A stretch of 37,528 nucleotides of DNA from Oscillospiraceae bacterium (GCA_022508825.1 JAFLUI010000008.1:1-37528); one strand, 5' to 3'. Shown: positions 24,600 to 32,775, counted from the first letter of the stretch. Notes: generated from the sequence alone by a model not told the origin. Numbers and translations: made by a program.

Positions 24600-25021
24600 G
24601 AATAATGTCCGTTGATTACGGAGACAGCAGGACGGGAATCGCCGTCTGCGACAGCGGGGAGATACTTGCCTCTCCCCTTACCGTAATAACCGAGTATAAT
24701 TTCGAGCGCTGCGCCGAAAAGGTGGCGGAGCTTGCAAAAAAAGAAAAGGCGGAGCTTATCGTTGTGGGGCACCCTAAAAATATGGACGGCTCCGAGGGGA
24801 AGCGTGCAGAAAAATGCGCCGAATTTGCCCGCCTTGCAGGAGAGCTGTCGGGACTCCCCACAAAGCTCTGGGACGAACGGCGCACAACGGTGACAGCTCA
24901 TAATTACCTTAACGAGACAAACGTCCGGGGAAAAAAGCGCAAGGCAGTAGTGGACGCAGTGGCAGCCACCATCATTCTGGAATCTTATCTTGCTTATAAA
25001 AAGTCCAAGGCTGAGCCTTGA
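24596..25021 (+). CDS. ruvX: YqgF/RuvX-type Holliday-junction resolvase family protein
   Basis: A 141-residue RNase H-fold nuclease-like protein implicated in 16S rRNA 5' processing and in resolving DNA junctions. Typical motifs are SVDYGDSRTGIAVCD at the N-terminus, IVVGHPKNMDGSEGKRAEK in the middle, WDERRTT and VDAVAATIILESYL near the end. It starts inside the stop of the preceding gene (ATGA overlap). The last codons (KAEP and the TGA stop) lie inside the dispersed repeat that starts at 25006. The C-terminus has therefore been supplied or altered by that element. Confidence 0.92.
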   Translation: MRIMSVDYGDSRTGIAVCDSGEILASPLTVITEYNFERCAEKVAELAKKEKAELIVVGHPKNMDGSEGKRAEKCAEFARLAGELSGLPTKLWDERRTTVTAHNYLNETNVRGKKRKAVVDAVAATIILESYLAYKKSKAEP

Positions 25022-25099
25022 CCCTTTCCGCTGATAAGTTCGGCAGTAACCGGTCAATGAGGCGCACGGTAAGATAATTACGCCGTACCGTCAGAAGCC
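25006..25099 (+). repeat. Dispersed intergenic repeat, full copy A (94 nt)
   Basis: Starts with the head hairpin CAAGGC-TGA-GCCTTG. It then runs through TTCCGCTGATAAGTTCGGCAG, CACGGTAAGATAATTACG and ends near CCGTCAGAAGCC. ACGGTA and TACCGT pair in the second half. It is about 92% identical to 32306-32400 (seven substitutions and one indel counted by eye). It holds the stop codon of ruvX on one strand and of a TSUP gene on the other. Confidence 0.85.
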
Positions 25100-25461
25100 T
25101 GAATTGGCTGAGCCTTAGAAAAAAGTTCCTTGAGCCCTATAAGCAGAATAAATACCGCAAATATTTTTTTAAGTCCGGGAGAGCCTATATATTTCGCCGC
25201 CAGAGTCCCCATCGCAGCAAATATCACTCCCGTTATTACGGCGGGGATGATCTTTTTCCACTCGATAAGACCGTTCCTGCTGTGGAGAAACACCGACAGC
25301 ACGGCAATGGGGATAAAATAAACCAGGTTAATGCCCTGTGCGGCAAGCTGATCTAAGCCCGCAAAGACGGTGAGATATATTATCAGTATCATTCCCCCGC
25401 CTACGCCAAGGGACGCAAACACTCCCGTCAGAAACGCTGCAATAAAGGTCCATACCGTCAT
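25078..25461 (-). CDS. TSUP (TauE/SafE) family permease, half-size, second gene
   Basis: A 127-residue membrane protein with about four transmembrane helices and the TSUP Gly-rich motif ASLGVGGGMILIIYL near the N-terminus. Full TSUP proteins have about 250 residues and seven to eight helices made of two such halves. This half probably pairs with the product of the overlapping upstream gene (ATGA overlap, 25458-25461). TSUP proteins export or import sulfur oxyanions or organosulfur compounds. The substrate here is not known. The C-terminal QASDGTA and the stop fall in or next to repeat copy A. Confidence 0.87.
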   Translation of the reverse strand: MTVWTFIAAFLTGVFASLGVGGGMILIIYLTVFAGLDQLAAQGINLVYFIPIAVLSVFLHSRNGLIEWKKIIPAVITGVIFAAMGTLAAKYIGSPGLKKIFAVFILLIGLKELFSKAQPIQASDGTA

Positions 25462-25808
25462 GTAAGAAGAAGCCTCCCTCCCGAGATAATAAGAATGACC
25501 CCGAATATCCTTTTTAAAAGGTCGGGGGATATTTTTTTCATGAGCAGTCCGCCAACCACAGCCCCCGCAAGTCCCAAGGGGATAAGCGGCAGAGCGTCCC
25601 CCCAGCGGAAGCTCCGTTCATATGCGTAAAAAAATGCGGACACAACGGACAGCGGCAGGGTCAGTGCAAGAGATGTTGCATGAGCCTTTTTTACGGGTGT
25701 CCCCCCTTTTTTAAGCAGCGGGACAGCGGCAATGCCTCCACCCGAGCCGAACAGTCCGTTGCACAGACCCGTTACCGCTCCAAGAAAATAAAAATAAGCC
25801 TTTTTCAT
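25458..25808 (-). CDS. TSUP (TauE/SafE) family permease, half-size, first gene
   Basis: A 116-residue membrane protein with about four helices. The motif GLCNGLFGSGGGIAAVPLL at the N-terminus corresponds to the same position in the second half-gene. KKAHATSLALTLPLSVVSA is the conserved TSUP segment after it. GGAGG lies 4 nt before the ATG. It overlaps the second half-gene by 4 nt, and together they would form one full-length transporter as a heterodimer. Not a frameshift: the overlap is a clean ATGA and both frames have complete N-termini. Confidence 0.88.
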   Translation of the reverse strand: MKKAYFYFLGAVTGLCNGLFGSGGGIAAVPLLKKGGTPVKKAHATSLALTLPLSVVSAFFYAYERSFRWGDALPLIPLGLAGAVVGGLLMKKISPDLLKRIFGVILIISGGRLLLT

Positions 25809-25884
25809 ATGTCCTCCGTTTTTGATATAGTATCTGTTTTGTTAAAATGAAATATGCAAATTACTGCAGATACATCAAAATCAC

Positions 25885-25913
25885 TTGACTTTTGAAAATA
25901 AAAATGCTATAAT
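25885..25913 (+). promoter_or_regulatory. Promoter for the Fic gene
   Basis: TTGACT (25885-25890), a 17-nt spacer and TATAAT (25908-25913). The leader of about 105 nt contains the perfect palindrome TATTATGCATAATA (25951-25964), a possible operator. The gap 25809-26025 holds nothing else recognisable. Confidence 0.75.
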
Positions 25914-26025
25914 ACGAATGTAAATTTCAAAAATGCTACTATTTTGAGTTTATTATGCATAATATTATTAAAAACTCTCAATAATACTAAAAATATCGAT
26001 CAATTATTCCGAAAGCAGGTGCAGT

Positions 26026-27231
26026 ATGTCAAAACAGTCTCTTTATAAACTATTTTATATGGGCAAGGACGAATATGATCGTGAGTATGAAAAGCGATTT
26101 AACTCTGAAGATACTGTGCATCTGAATATTATGATTGGAAATGATCCTGCATTTTTTGAACAGACAGCAGAATTGTATAAGCTTGTTGCTTCAATTGAGC
26201 GTGCAGACAAAAGAATAGATAAGCTGGAACGGTCTCTGCCGGAACAGGCTGTATCTCAATTTGCCATGCGCTGCCTGATCGACGAGATAATGCTTACCAA
26301 TGATATTGAGGGTGTCAGCAGTACAAGAAAAGAGATCGATGAAGTCCTCAGCAATTTATCCGATAATGACAAAAAGCTGCGTTTCAAGGGTCTGGTAATG
26401 AAATATATCATGCTGATAGAGAACAAGTATATTGACATATCATCCTGCAAAGACATACGAAAAATATATGACGATATATTTATGGATGAGATAAAAGAAT
26501 CTGACCCCGATGACTTGCCTGACGGGAAAATATTCAGAAAAAACAGTGTCAGTGTCTATTCAGCAACAGGCAAAGAGATCCATCACGGAATAATGCCTGA
26601 AAGCAGGATAATAGAAACAATGGACAGTTCCCTGAAAACTTTGCGCAATGATAACATTGAAATGCTTTTCAGGATCGCCCTGTTCCATTATCTGTTTGGA
26701 TATATCCACCCATTTTATGACGGAAACGGCAGAACAAGCCGCTTTATAATCAGTTATCTGCTTTCCCGGGAGTTAAACCCTCTTATCGGTTATCGTATTT
26801 CATATACTATCAAAGAGAATATAAACCGGTACTATGACGCTTTTAAAATATGTAATCATCCGAATAACAAGGGAGACCTTACTCCGTTCATAGCTATGTT
26901 TCTCGGAATAATTGATATTTCGGAAAAACAGCTCTGCAATGCACTGGAGGAACGTAAAAACAAATTGGATTATTACCGGGATGCTGTTTGGGAACTTCCT
27001 CATAATAACGACACAAATGTTATGGAACTGTATTTTGCCCTTATTCAGGCTGCACTTTTTTCCGACAAGGGGATCTCCCTGAGAGAATTAGAAGAAGCTC
27101 TTGATGTATCATATAATACTATCCAAAAAAGACTTCACGCCATACCTGAAAAATTTATTATCAGAAAACACAGCAAAAGACAAGTATATTATATGGCAGA
27201 TCTTGATGAGATAGACAAATATTTAAAGTGA
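26026..27231 (+). CDS. Fic-domain protein (predicted AMP/NMP transferase) with winged helix
   Basis: A 401-residue protein. The Fic active-site motif HPFYDGNGRTSR is complete at 228-239 (His228 as base). An N-terminal inhibitory helix carries the consensus [S/T]xxxE[G/N] as TNDIEG (91-96), marking a class II Fic protein that blocks its own ATP site. The C-terminal region (about 340-400) contains a winged-helix-like segment ISLRELEEALDVSYNTIQKRL, common in stand-alone Fic proteins. It likely modifies a protein with AMP, and the target is unknown. Base composition is clearly more AT-rich than the flanking metabolic genes, suggesting acquisition. AGGTG precedes the ATG. Confidence 0.93.
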   Translation: MSKQSLYKLFYMGKDEYDREYEKRFNSEDTVHLNIMIGNDPAFFEQTAELYKLVASIERADKRIDKLERSLPEQAVSQFAMRCLIDEIMLTNDIEGVSSTRKEIDEVLSNLSDNDKKLRFKGLVMKYIMLIENKYIDISSCKDIRKIYDDIFMDEIKESDPDDLPDGKIFRKNSVSVYSATGKEIHHGIMPESRIIETMDSSLKTLRNDNIEMLFRIALFHYLFGYIHPFYDGNGRTSRFIISYLLSRELNPLIGYRISYTIKENINRYYDAFKICNHPNNKGDLTPFIAMFLGIIDISEKQLCNALEERKNKLDYYRDAVWELPHNNDTNVMELYFALIQAALFSDKGISLRELEEALDVSYNTIQKRLHAIPEKFIIRKHSKRQVYYMADLDEIDKYLK

Positions 27232-27288
27232 CGATGTTGATTCAAATATACACAAAAGCAGAAGTTCAAAAATACTTCGCGCACCTCC

Positions 27289-27317
27289 TTGACTGATACA
27301 ATATTATGTGGTAAAAT
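27289..27317 (+). promoter_or_regulatory. Promoter for the esterase lipoprotein
   Basis: TTGACT (27289-27294), a 17-nt spacer and TAAAAT (27312-27317), about 40 nt before the ATG. Confidence 0.7.
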
Positions 27318-27359
27318 AAAAATACGGATCATAATTTGGAAGGAGCAAGTACAACAATT

Positions 27360-28559
27360 ATGAAAAAAATCAGAATTATTCCCCTCATATGCGCAGCAGC
27401 ATTCTCTGTCCTTGCTATGACAGGCTGCGGGGATAAAACAAATGCAGAGGGCGCCTCTGCGGATAATTCAATAACGGAGGAAGCACAGGATATGAATACC
27501 GAAAGACAATTTACCGCAAACGAAAACACCGTAAAGCTTCTGGGACGTACATATTTTGCCGATGAAAAGCTTTACTGCGCACTTTCAGGCACAGGAGCAG
27601 AGTTCACATTCACAGGCACCAAATGTACGGTGACGATAGACGGTGACTCCAACAGCGGAAATCCCACAGCTTCGGACAATTATGCAAGAATGGGCATATA
27701 CGTAAACGGCGAGCGCGTCATTGACGATATGGTAGATAAGACTCAGGAGGTCTACGATGTGTTTGAAAGCGATACCCCCGAAGACGTTACCGTCTCGGTG
27801 GTCAAGCTTTCCGAGTCCCCCATGTCCACTATCGCGATCAGCGGAATAACCGTCACAGGTACAGATATAAAGCCTACACCAAATAAGGATCTTTTCATTG
27901 AATTTATCGGAGACTCTATCACCTGCGGCTACGGCGTGGACGATCCGGACCCGAACAACCACTTTGTCACCGCCACCGAGGACGTTACCAAGGCTTATGC
28001 CTATAAAACTGCAAAGGCTCTTGACGCGGACTACAGCATGGTATCCTTCAGCGGATACGGTATTATTTCGGGATACACCAACGGCGACAAGAAGGAAGCC
28101 GGTCAGATCGTCCCCAAATATTATACCAAGCTGGGCTTCAGCTGGGCAAACAACGGCAGCTTTTCTCCCGCAAAGGTTGACTGGGATTTCAGCAAGCGTC
28201 AGCCTGATCTTATCGTTGTAAACCTGGGCACAAATGACGACAGCTACACCAAAAACAAGACGGAGCGCAAGGAAGAATATCAGGCAGGATATGTAGAGTT
28301 CCTCAAGACCATCCGTGAGAAGAATCCTGATGCAAGGATACTCTGCACTCTCGGCATAATGGGTGACAATCTGTTTGAATATGTACAGCTTGCGGCGGAC
28401 ACCTACAGCAAGGAGACCGGCGACACCAACATTTCCGCAATGAGGTTTGTACCTCAGTTGGCGGAAGACGGATATGCTGCCGACTGGCACCCCTCCCCTG
28501 TAACTCACGACAAGGCGTCTGAGAAGCTCGCCGAGGAGATAAGGTCGATCATCGGTTAA
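27360..28559 (+). CDS. CE2-like acetylesterase lipoprotein (SGNH hydrolase)
   Basis: A 399-residue surface lipoprotein. The signal peptide ends at lipobox LAMTGC (Cys23). A beta-sandwich domain (about 55-168) precedes the SGNH hydrolase domain (about 178-399). The catalytic serine is Ser186 in GDSITCGYG, the oxyanion block is NLGTND (288-293) and the His is in DWHPS (His377). This two-domain layout is that of carbohydrate esterase family 2, which removes acetyl groups from xylan or mannan. The ATG at 27360 was preferred although AGGAG is 14 nt away. An in-frame TTG at 27336 would add eight residues before the signal peptide. It has its own promoter and terminator. Confidence 0.88.
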   Translation: MKKIRIIPLICAAAFSVLAMTGCGDKTNAEGASADNSITEEAQDMNTERQFTANENTVKLLGRTYFADEKLYCALSGTGAEFTFTGTKCTVTIDGDSNSGNPTASDNYARMGIYVNGERVIDDMVDKTQEVYDVFESDTPEDVTVSVVKLSESPMSTIAISGITVTGTDIKPTPNKDLFIEFIGDSITCGYGVDDPDPNNHFVTATEDVTKAYAYKTAKALDADYSMVSFSGYGIISGYTNGDKKEAGQIVPKYYTKLGFSWANNGSFSPAKVDWDFSKRQPDLIVVNLGTNDDSYTKNKTERKEEYQAGYVEFLKTIREKNPDARILCTLGIMGDNLFEYVQLAADTYSKETGDTNISAMRFVPQLAEDGYAADWHPSPVTHDKASEKLAEEIRSIIG

Positions 28560-28578
28560 CAGATCATCATTTGCATAT

Positions 28579-28613
28579 TGCCCCATCGTTTCCGGTGGGG
28601 CAGTATTTTTTTT
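28579..28613 (+). terminator. Rho-independent terminator
   Basis: TGCCCCATCG and CGGTGGGGCA (28579-28602) form a 10-bp stem with one wobble pair, followed by GTA and eight T. It ends the esterase transcript. Confidence 0.92.
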
Positions 28614-28633
28614 GAAAAATTTTTCAAAACCCC

Positions 28634-28685
28634 TTGACATTTTCTTTCAAGTATGATATAACTGTATTAACACAAATAGTACACT
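28634..28685 (+). promoter_or_regulatory. Promoter and YtrA-type operator
   Basis: TTGACA (28634-28639), a 17-nt spacer and TATAAC (28657-28662). ACTGTA-N13-TACACT (28661-28685) overlaps the -10 box. It matches the YtrA operator AGTGTA-N13-TACACT, as I recall it from Bacillus, at all but one base. It is therefore a good candidate for autorepression by the GntR-family protein encoded next. Confidence 0.75.
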
Positions 28686-28708
28686 TGGTACAATGAAAGG
28701 AGGATACT

Positions 28709-29065
28709 ATGTTCAACATCGACCTTCAAAGCAGGATTCCCATCTATGAGCAGCTCTATAAAAAAGTGGTGGAGCTTATAATGCGGGGCGAGCTTAAATC
28801 GGGAGATAAGCTTCCCAGTGTCAGAGAGCTTGCAAAATCTCTTGGGGTGAATCCAAACACCGTCTCAAAAGCGTTCCAGCTTTTAGAGCGGGACAAATTC
28901 ATCTACTCGCTTGTGGGACGGGGCAGTTTTATCTCTAACGTCAGCACAAATGATCTCAGAGAAAGTTCATTTGAAGACTTTGACAAAGCGGTCAATGAAG
29001 CCCTTAATGCAGGAATATCCCGTCAGGATCTTATAGACAGGATAAATGCAGGCAGCGATAATTAA
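28709..29065 (+). CDS. GntR-family regulator, YtrA subfamily
   Basis: A 118-residue repressor. A GntR winged helix spans about 10-78 (QLYKKVVELIMRGELKSGDKLPSVREL, then LGVNPNTVSKAFQLLERDKF). A short C-terminal part (about 80-118) without an effector domain is typical of YtrA. These repressors usually control the ABC transporter gene that follows and often respond to cell-wall-active antibiotics. That response is family knowledge and is not shown here. AAAGGAGG lies 5 nt before the ATG. Confidence 0.93.
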   Translation: MFNIDLQSRIPIYEQLYKKVVELIMRGELKSGDKLPSVRELAKSLGVNPNTVSKAFQLLERDKFIYSLVGRGSFISNVSTNDLRESSFEDFDKAVNEALNAGISRQDLIDRINAGSDN

Positions 29066-29118
29066 CAGACAGATATATGAGATATTTAAATACAAACACG
29101 AAAAGGAGAAAAAAGATT

Positions 29119-30015
29119 ATGATAGAGCTAAAAAATGTTAAAATGAGCTTCGACGACTTCAATGCTCTGGACGGCGTTGACCTTACTATAAGCGAAGGCA
29201 CCGCATTCGGACTTCTTGGCTCAAACGGCGCAGGAAAGTCCACTATCCTCAGACTGCTGTCGGGAGTCTACAAGCAGACGGGCGGCGAGGTGCTCATCGA
29301 CGGAGAGCCGGTCTACGACAACGTAACCGCAAAAAGCAGGGTGTTCTTCATCAACGACGAGACCGTCCAGTTCGGCAGCATGACCCTCACCGATATGAGA
29401 AATTATTACCGGGGCTTCTACCCAAACTTTTCCGATGAGATCTTCGGCAAGCTGAACGAGGTGATAAAGCTCCCCGAAAAAAAGCGTCTGGACAAATTTT
29501 CAAAGGGTATGAAAAGACAGGCAATAGTTATCACAGGACTTGCCAGCGGCACCGACTATCTCCTGCTGGACGAAGCCTTTGACGGTCTTGATCCCACAAT
29601 GCGAATCATCGTGAAGCGTATGCTTGTGGACGCCATGCTTGACCGTAAGCTGACAGCCATCATTTCCAGTCACAACCTGAAGGAGATAAACGAGGTCTGT
29701 GACACTGCCGCACTGCTTCACCAAGGGAAACTCCTCTTTAACCGTGACCTTGACAGCGTAAAGGGAAGCATCCAGAAGGTACAGGCAGTCTTTGACAAGG
29801 ACTATGCCGAAAATGAATTCGGAAAGCTGAACATTCTCCACTATGAGAAAAATCAGAGCATTACTTATCTTATCATCAAGGGCAGCGAAGAGGAGATCAA
29901 AGCAGAGCTTGAAAAGAAAAATCCCAAGGTGCTTGATATGATACCTCTCACCCTGGAGGAAGTATTTATTTATGAAATGGAGGGTATGGGTTATGACTTC
30001 AACAGTATCGGATAA
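29119..30015 (+). CDS. ABC transporter ATP-binding protein, YtrB-like
   Basis: A 298-residue ATPase. Walker A is GSNGAGKS (34-41). The signature is the variant FSKGMKRQ (127-134). Walker B is YLLLDE (147-152), and the switch His is in ISSHNLKE. The C-terminal 80 residues form the extension seen in exporter ATPases of this group. The start at MIELKNVKMSF has AAAGGAG upstream, so the longer frame from 29077 is rejected. It follows the regulator by 53 nt and overlaps the permease gene by 23 nt. Confidence 0.94.
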   Translation: MIELKNVKMSFDDFNALDGVDLTISEGTAFGLLGSNGAGKSTILRLLSGVYKQTGGEVLIDGEPVYDNVTAKSRVFFINDETVQFGSMTLTDMRNYYRGFYPNFSDEIFGKLNEVIKLPEKKRLDKFSKGMKRQAIVITGLASGTDYLLLDEAFDGLDPTMRIIVKRMLVDAMLDRKLTAIISSHNLKEINEVCDTAALLHQGKLLFNRDLDSVKGSIQKVQAVFDKDYAENEFGKLNILHYEKNQSITYLIIKGSEEEIKAELEKKNPKVLDMIPLTLEEVFIYEMEGMGYDFNSIG

Positions 30016-32305
30016 CATGACTATGCCTAAAAAATCAAAAAGTTATTCGCCTGTGCTGCATTACTGGAAAAGCAGCGTAAGATCGCACAGCAGAATGATG
30101 GTCATACTGGCTATCCTGCATTTTACCGCCGCACCGCTGGTGCTGCTCTCGCTGATAATCAGTATGTATGCAGGCTCCTACGACACCGACTCCCTTGCGG
30201 AGGTCTTATCCACGGTCGGTATCGTCACCACACTGTTAGCGGGATTTCTCGGCATTTTTATTGCCATAAACAGCTTTAACTGTCTCCATAAGCGTTCGGT
30301 GGTGGACATGAAGCTGTCCCTGCCGATGACGTCCACTCAGAGATTTTTCGCAGACTTCCTGTCGGGACTCTTTGCATATCTTGTGCCGTTTCTGGCATCG
30401 GATATCGTCACCCTGCTTCTTGGCTGGTACGGTCTTACCTTCATGGAGGGAAAGACCTTCCACCGCACACTGACAGCTGCCGACGGTACAATAAACGACT
30501 CTACCTATATATGCAAATATTTTACCGATCTCATGCCTGTGCTCCTTAAGCTCACCCTTTGCGGCATTCTCACAATGCTTATGCTTTACACCATCACCGT
30601 GCTTATAACAGTGTGCTGCGGAAGTATTTTTGAGGCGGTCACATACACCCTTCTGGTCAATGTTGTTGTCCCGGGAACTATAGTCCTTATGCTGTACAAT
30701 GTTTATGCGGATCTTTACGGTGTGGACTTTCAGGACTCCATTCTTAACCCGCTCACATTTACCTCTGTAGCAGGCGGATTTTTCTATCTGTACGAATGGG
30801 CAGACAATGTAGGCTTTGAAATTTCGGGGCTTTTAAAACCATGGCTCTGGACTGCGCTTTACATCCTGATGACCTTTGCTTTCGGAGCAGTATCATTTTT
30901 CCTTTACAGAAAACGCCGGGCGGAACAGGTCTCAAAGCCCTTTGTTTTCAAGCTTGCCTACTACATCATAATAACAGGCGTGATGTTCTGCATCTATTCC
31001 ATATACTACATCACCGAGACAAATATGGTATCCATGGTTGTTATCACCGCTGTAAGCTACATGATATTTGAAGTTGTGACCAACCGCGGATTCAGACGCT
31101 TCTGGCTGTCCATAATAAAATATATCGTAACCATCCTTGCAGCTGTGGGTATAGTTGCCGTGGGACATAGCTCCGAGGGCTTCGGAGCGGTGCAGAAGGT
31201 ACCGTCCCTGTCGTCCGTATCCTCCGTCACACTCCGCTATGACGGCTTCTACGGGGATTTCCAGCCGATGTCCTATTCGTTTAATGAACCAGAAATTATA
31301 CAAATAGTATTAGATGCTCACAGCGCTCTTATAAAAAATTACAATGAGAACAAGCAGCTGTATAAGGACGGCGGTTACTATTATGGCACAGCCACATCCA
31401 GCAATTACATCCGTATAAACTACAGCCTGAAAAACGGCACCTCCATCGAAAGGGGCTATTCTGGGCTTAACTGGGAAGCGACAGAGATACTCAGCAGATT
31501 AGACCTGACAAATGAATATAAGACCCAGACCGCAGAATACTACAAAAAAGAGATACTTGCCGTTTCCGATGACATAGCAGCCAAGCTTGCAGAGGACAGC
31601 ACCCTCGGGTTCAGGGATACGGGAAGGACCTGCTGGTCATACAATTTAATGTTTGGTCTTGACCGTGACTCCCATGGTCTTTCGTCTGCAACACTTTACA
31701 AAAGAGGCTTCTTTGAACAGCTTGCAGAGGCATACTCAAAGGATATCATGGCTATAAATGAGGACAATTATTATCACTCCCGCATGAAAAACGTTTATGA
31801 CCTGTATATAACATCATTTTTACACAATGGAAAATCACGGCATCTTAAAGTACCGGAATCATTCACAAATACAATAGGACTGCTTGACCGCTTCGGATTT
31901 GATGTCAGACGGGTCGAAGATGTTTCCGACGCTGAGCTGTATGAGCGTCTTATAAGTGCAGCGGGAAACGGACAGCTCCACCTCTTTGACGAAAGCCAGT
32001 GGCGTGAGCTGAGAAAAGTCCCGGAAGGAGAAGTCCTCCACAGCTCATATGAAATGTACGGCTTTTATCCGGACACTGACAGCAGGGTATTTCTGTATAA
32101 TGTTGATGACAATATCTGTGACCTTGTCCGTGCAGCTATGCCCAGGAATATTACAGACAGAGGGTGTTATACTATCAGAGTATTTGAAACTACAGCAGGC
32201 ATCCCGCAGGAGCTTACTCCGAAAGCAGCACTTGCCGCAGAGGGAAGAACTGCAAGGGATTTAGTTGCTGAAAATCAATACCTTGAAACCGCAAATTGGG
32301 ATTAG
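29993..32305 (+). CDS. ABC-2-type permease with large extracytoplasmic domain
   Basis: A 770-residue membrane protein. About nine hydrophobic segments lie within 36-392 (for example 36-60, 75-97, 118-147, 180-208, 215-240, 283-305, 318-340, 343-360 and 371-392). They are followed by a soluble domain of about 370 residues (400-770) without a recognised family, rich in Tyr, Asn and Ser. The start at 29993 has GGAGG 8 nt upstream and overlaps the ATPase end. An ATG 7 codons upstream is less well placed. It works with the preceding ATPase and is likely controlled by the YtrA-type repressor. Cargo unknown. Confidence 0.88.
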   Translation: MTSTVSDNMTMPKKSKSYSPVLHYWKSSVRSHSRMMVILAILHFTAAPLVLLSLIISMYAGSYDTDSLAEVLSTVGIVTTLLAGFLGIFIAINSFNCLHKRSVVDMKLSLPMTSTQRFFADFLSGLFAYLVPFLASDIVTLLLGWYGLTFMEGKTFHRTLTAADGTINDSTYICKYFTDLMPVLLKLTLCGILTMLMLYTITVLITVCCGSIFEAVTYTLLVNVVVPGTIVLMLYNVYADLYGVDFQDSILNPLTFTSVAGGFFYLYEWADNVGFEISGLLKPWLWTALYILMTFAFGAVSFFLYRKRRAEQVSKPFVFKLAYYIIITGVMFCIYSIYYITETNMVSMVVITAVSYMIFEVVTNRGFRRFWLSIIKYIVTILAAVGIVAVGHSSEGFGAVQKVPSLSSVSSVTLRYDGFYGDFQPMSYSFNEPEIIQIVLDAHSALIKNYNENKQLYKDGGYYYGTATSSNYIRINYSLKNGTSIERGYSGLNWEATEILSRLDLTNEYKTQTAEYYKKEILAVSDDIAAKLAEDSTLGFRDTGRTCWSYNLMFGLDRDSHGLSSATLYKRGFFEQLAEAYSKDIMAINEDNYYHSRMKNVYDLYITSFLHNGKSRHLKVPESFTNTIGLLDRFGFDVRRVEDVSDAELYERLISAAGNGQLHLFDESQWRELRKVPEGEVLHSSYEMYGFYPDTDSRVFLYNVDDNICDLVRAAMPRNITDRGCYTIRVFETTAGIPQELTPKAALAAEGRTARDLVAENQYLETANWD

Positions 32306-32400
32306 CAAGGCTGAAGCCTTGACCCTTTCCGCTGATAAGTTCGGCAGTAAACGGTCAGGGAGGCACACGGTAAGATAATTACGCAGTGCCGTCAGATGCC
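32306..32400 (+). repeat. Dispersed intergenic repeat, full copy B (95 nt)
   Basis: Begins with CAAGGCTGAAGCCTTG directly after the permease stop codon and runs to CCGTCAGATGCC. It is about 92% identical to 25006-25099. The next 30 nt (TGCCATAAAGACGGATAGCAGG) resemble the pyrE leader at 3187-3216, so the element or its flank may be longer. The gap to the lipoprotein gene (151 nt) holds nothing else. Confidence 0.85.
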
Positions 32401-32456
32401 ATAAAGACGGATAGCAGGACGCGGAAAGCATAAACCCCGCGGGAAAGGAAATCCCT

Positions 32457-32762
32457 ATGAAGAAAGTATTTTCCACCGTAGCAGCATTACTTTCCGCAGC
32501 AGCTTTGTTTGCGGGATGTAAGACAAACGATGCCCTCGTTGACAAGGACAAAGGAAACGGCGAGGGAACAACGAGCATGAATGACACAATGTCAACAGGC
32601 TCGGAGAGTGTCACAGATATAACATCTGAGACAGGAGACGTTGACGGCGATGGCTTCCTTGAGGAGCTGGGCACCGATATAAATGATATTGTTGACGATG
32701 TAGTAACAGGCGCAGAGGACATCGCAGACGATGCTCTCGATGCCGTAGACGGCAGAAGATAA
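32457..32762 (+). CDS. Small acidic lipoprotein, 101 residues
   Basis: A 101-residue lipoprotein with signal peptide ending in LFAGC (Cys21). The mature part is disordered in look and rich in Asp, Thr, Ser and Gly, with an Asp-rich amphipathic end (INDIVDDVVTGAEDIADDALDAVDG). No domain is recognised. AAAGGA lies 7 nt before the ATG. It is last in the YtrA-type operon or separately expressed, and a strong terminator follows. Confidence 0.8.
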   Translation: MKKVFSTVAALLSAAALFAGCKTNDALVDKDKGNGEGTTSMNDTMSTGSESVTDITSETGDVDGDGFLEELGTDINDIVDDVVTGAEDIADDALDAVDGRR

Positions 32763-32775
32763 CAGAAAATAAAAC

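Noticed and set aside
25078-25808. Frameshifted single TSUP gene
   Set aside because: The two frames meet in a clean ATGA overlap, and each half has its own start and conserved N-terminal motif.
27585-28640. 351-residue minus-strand frame opposite the esterase
   Set aside because: It is antisense to a recognised SGNH esterase and shows no family pattern.
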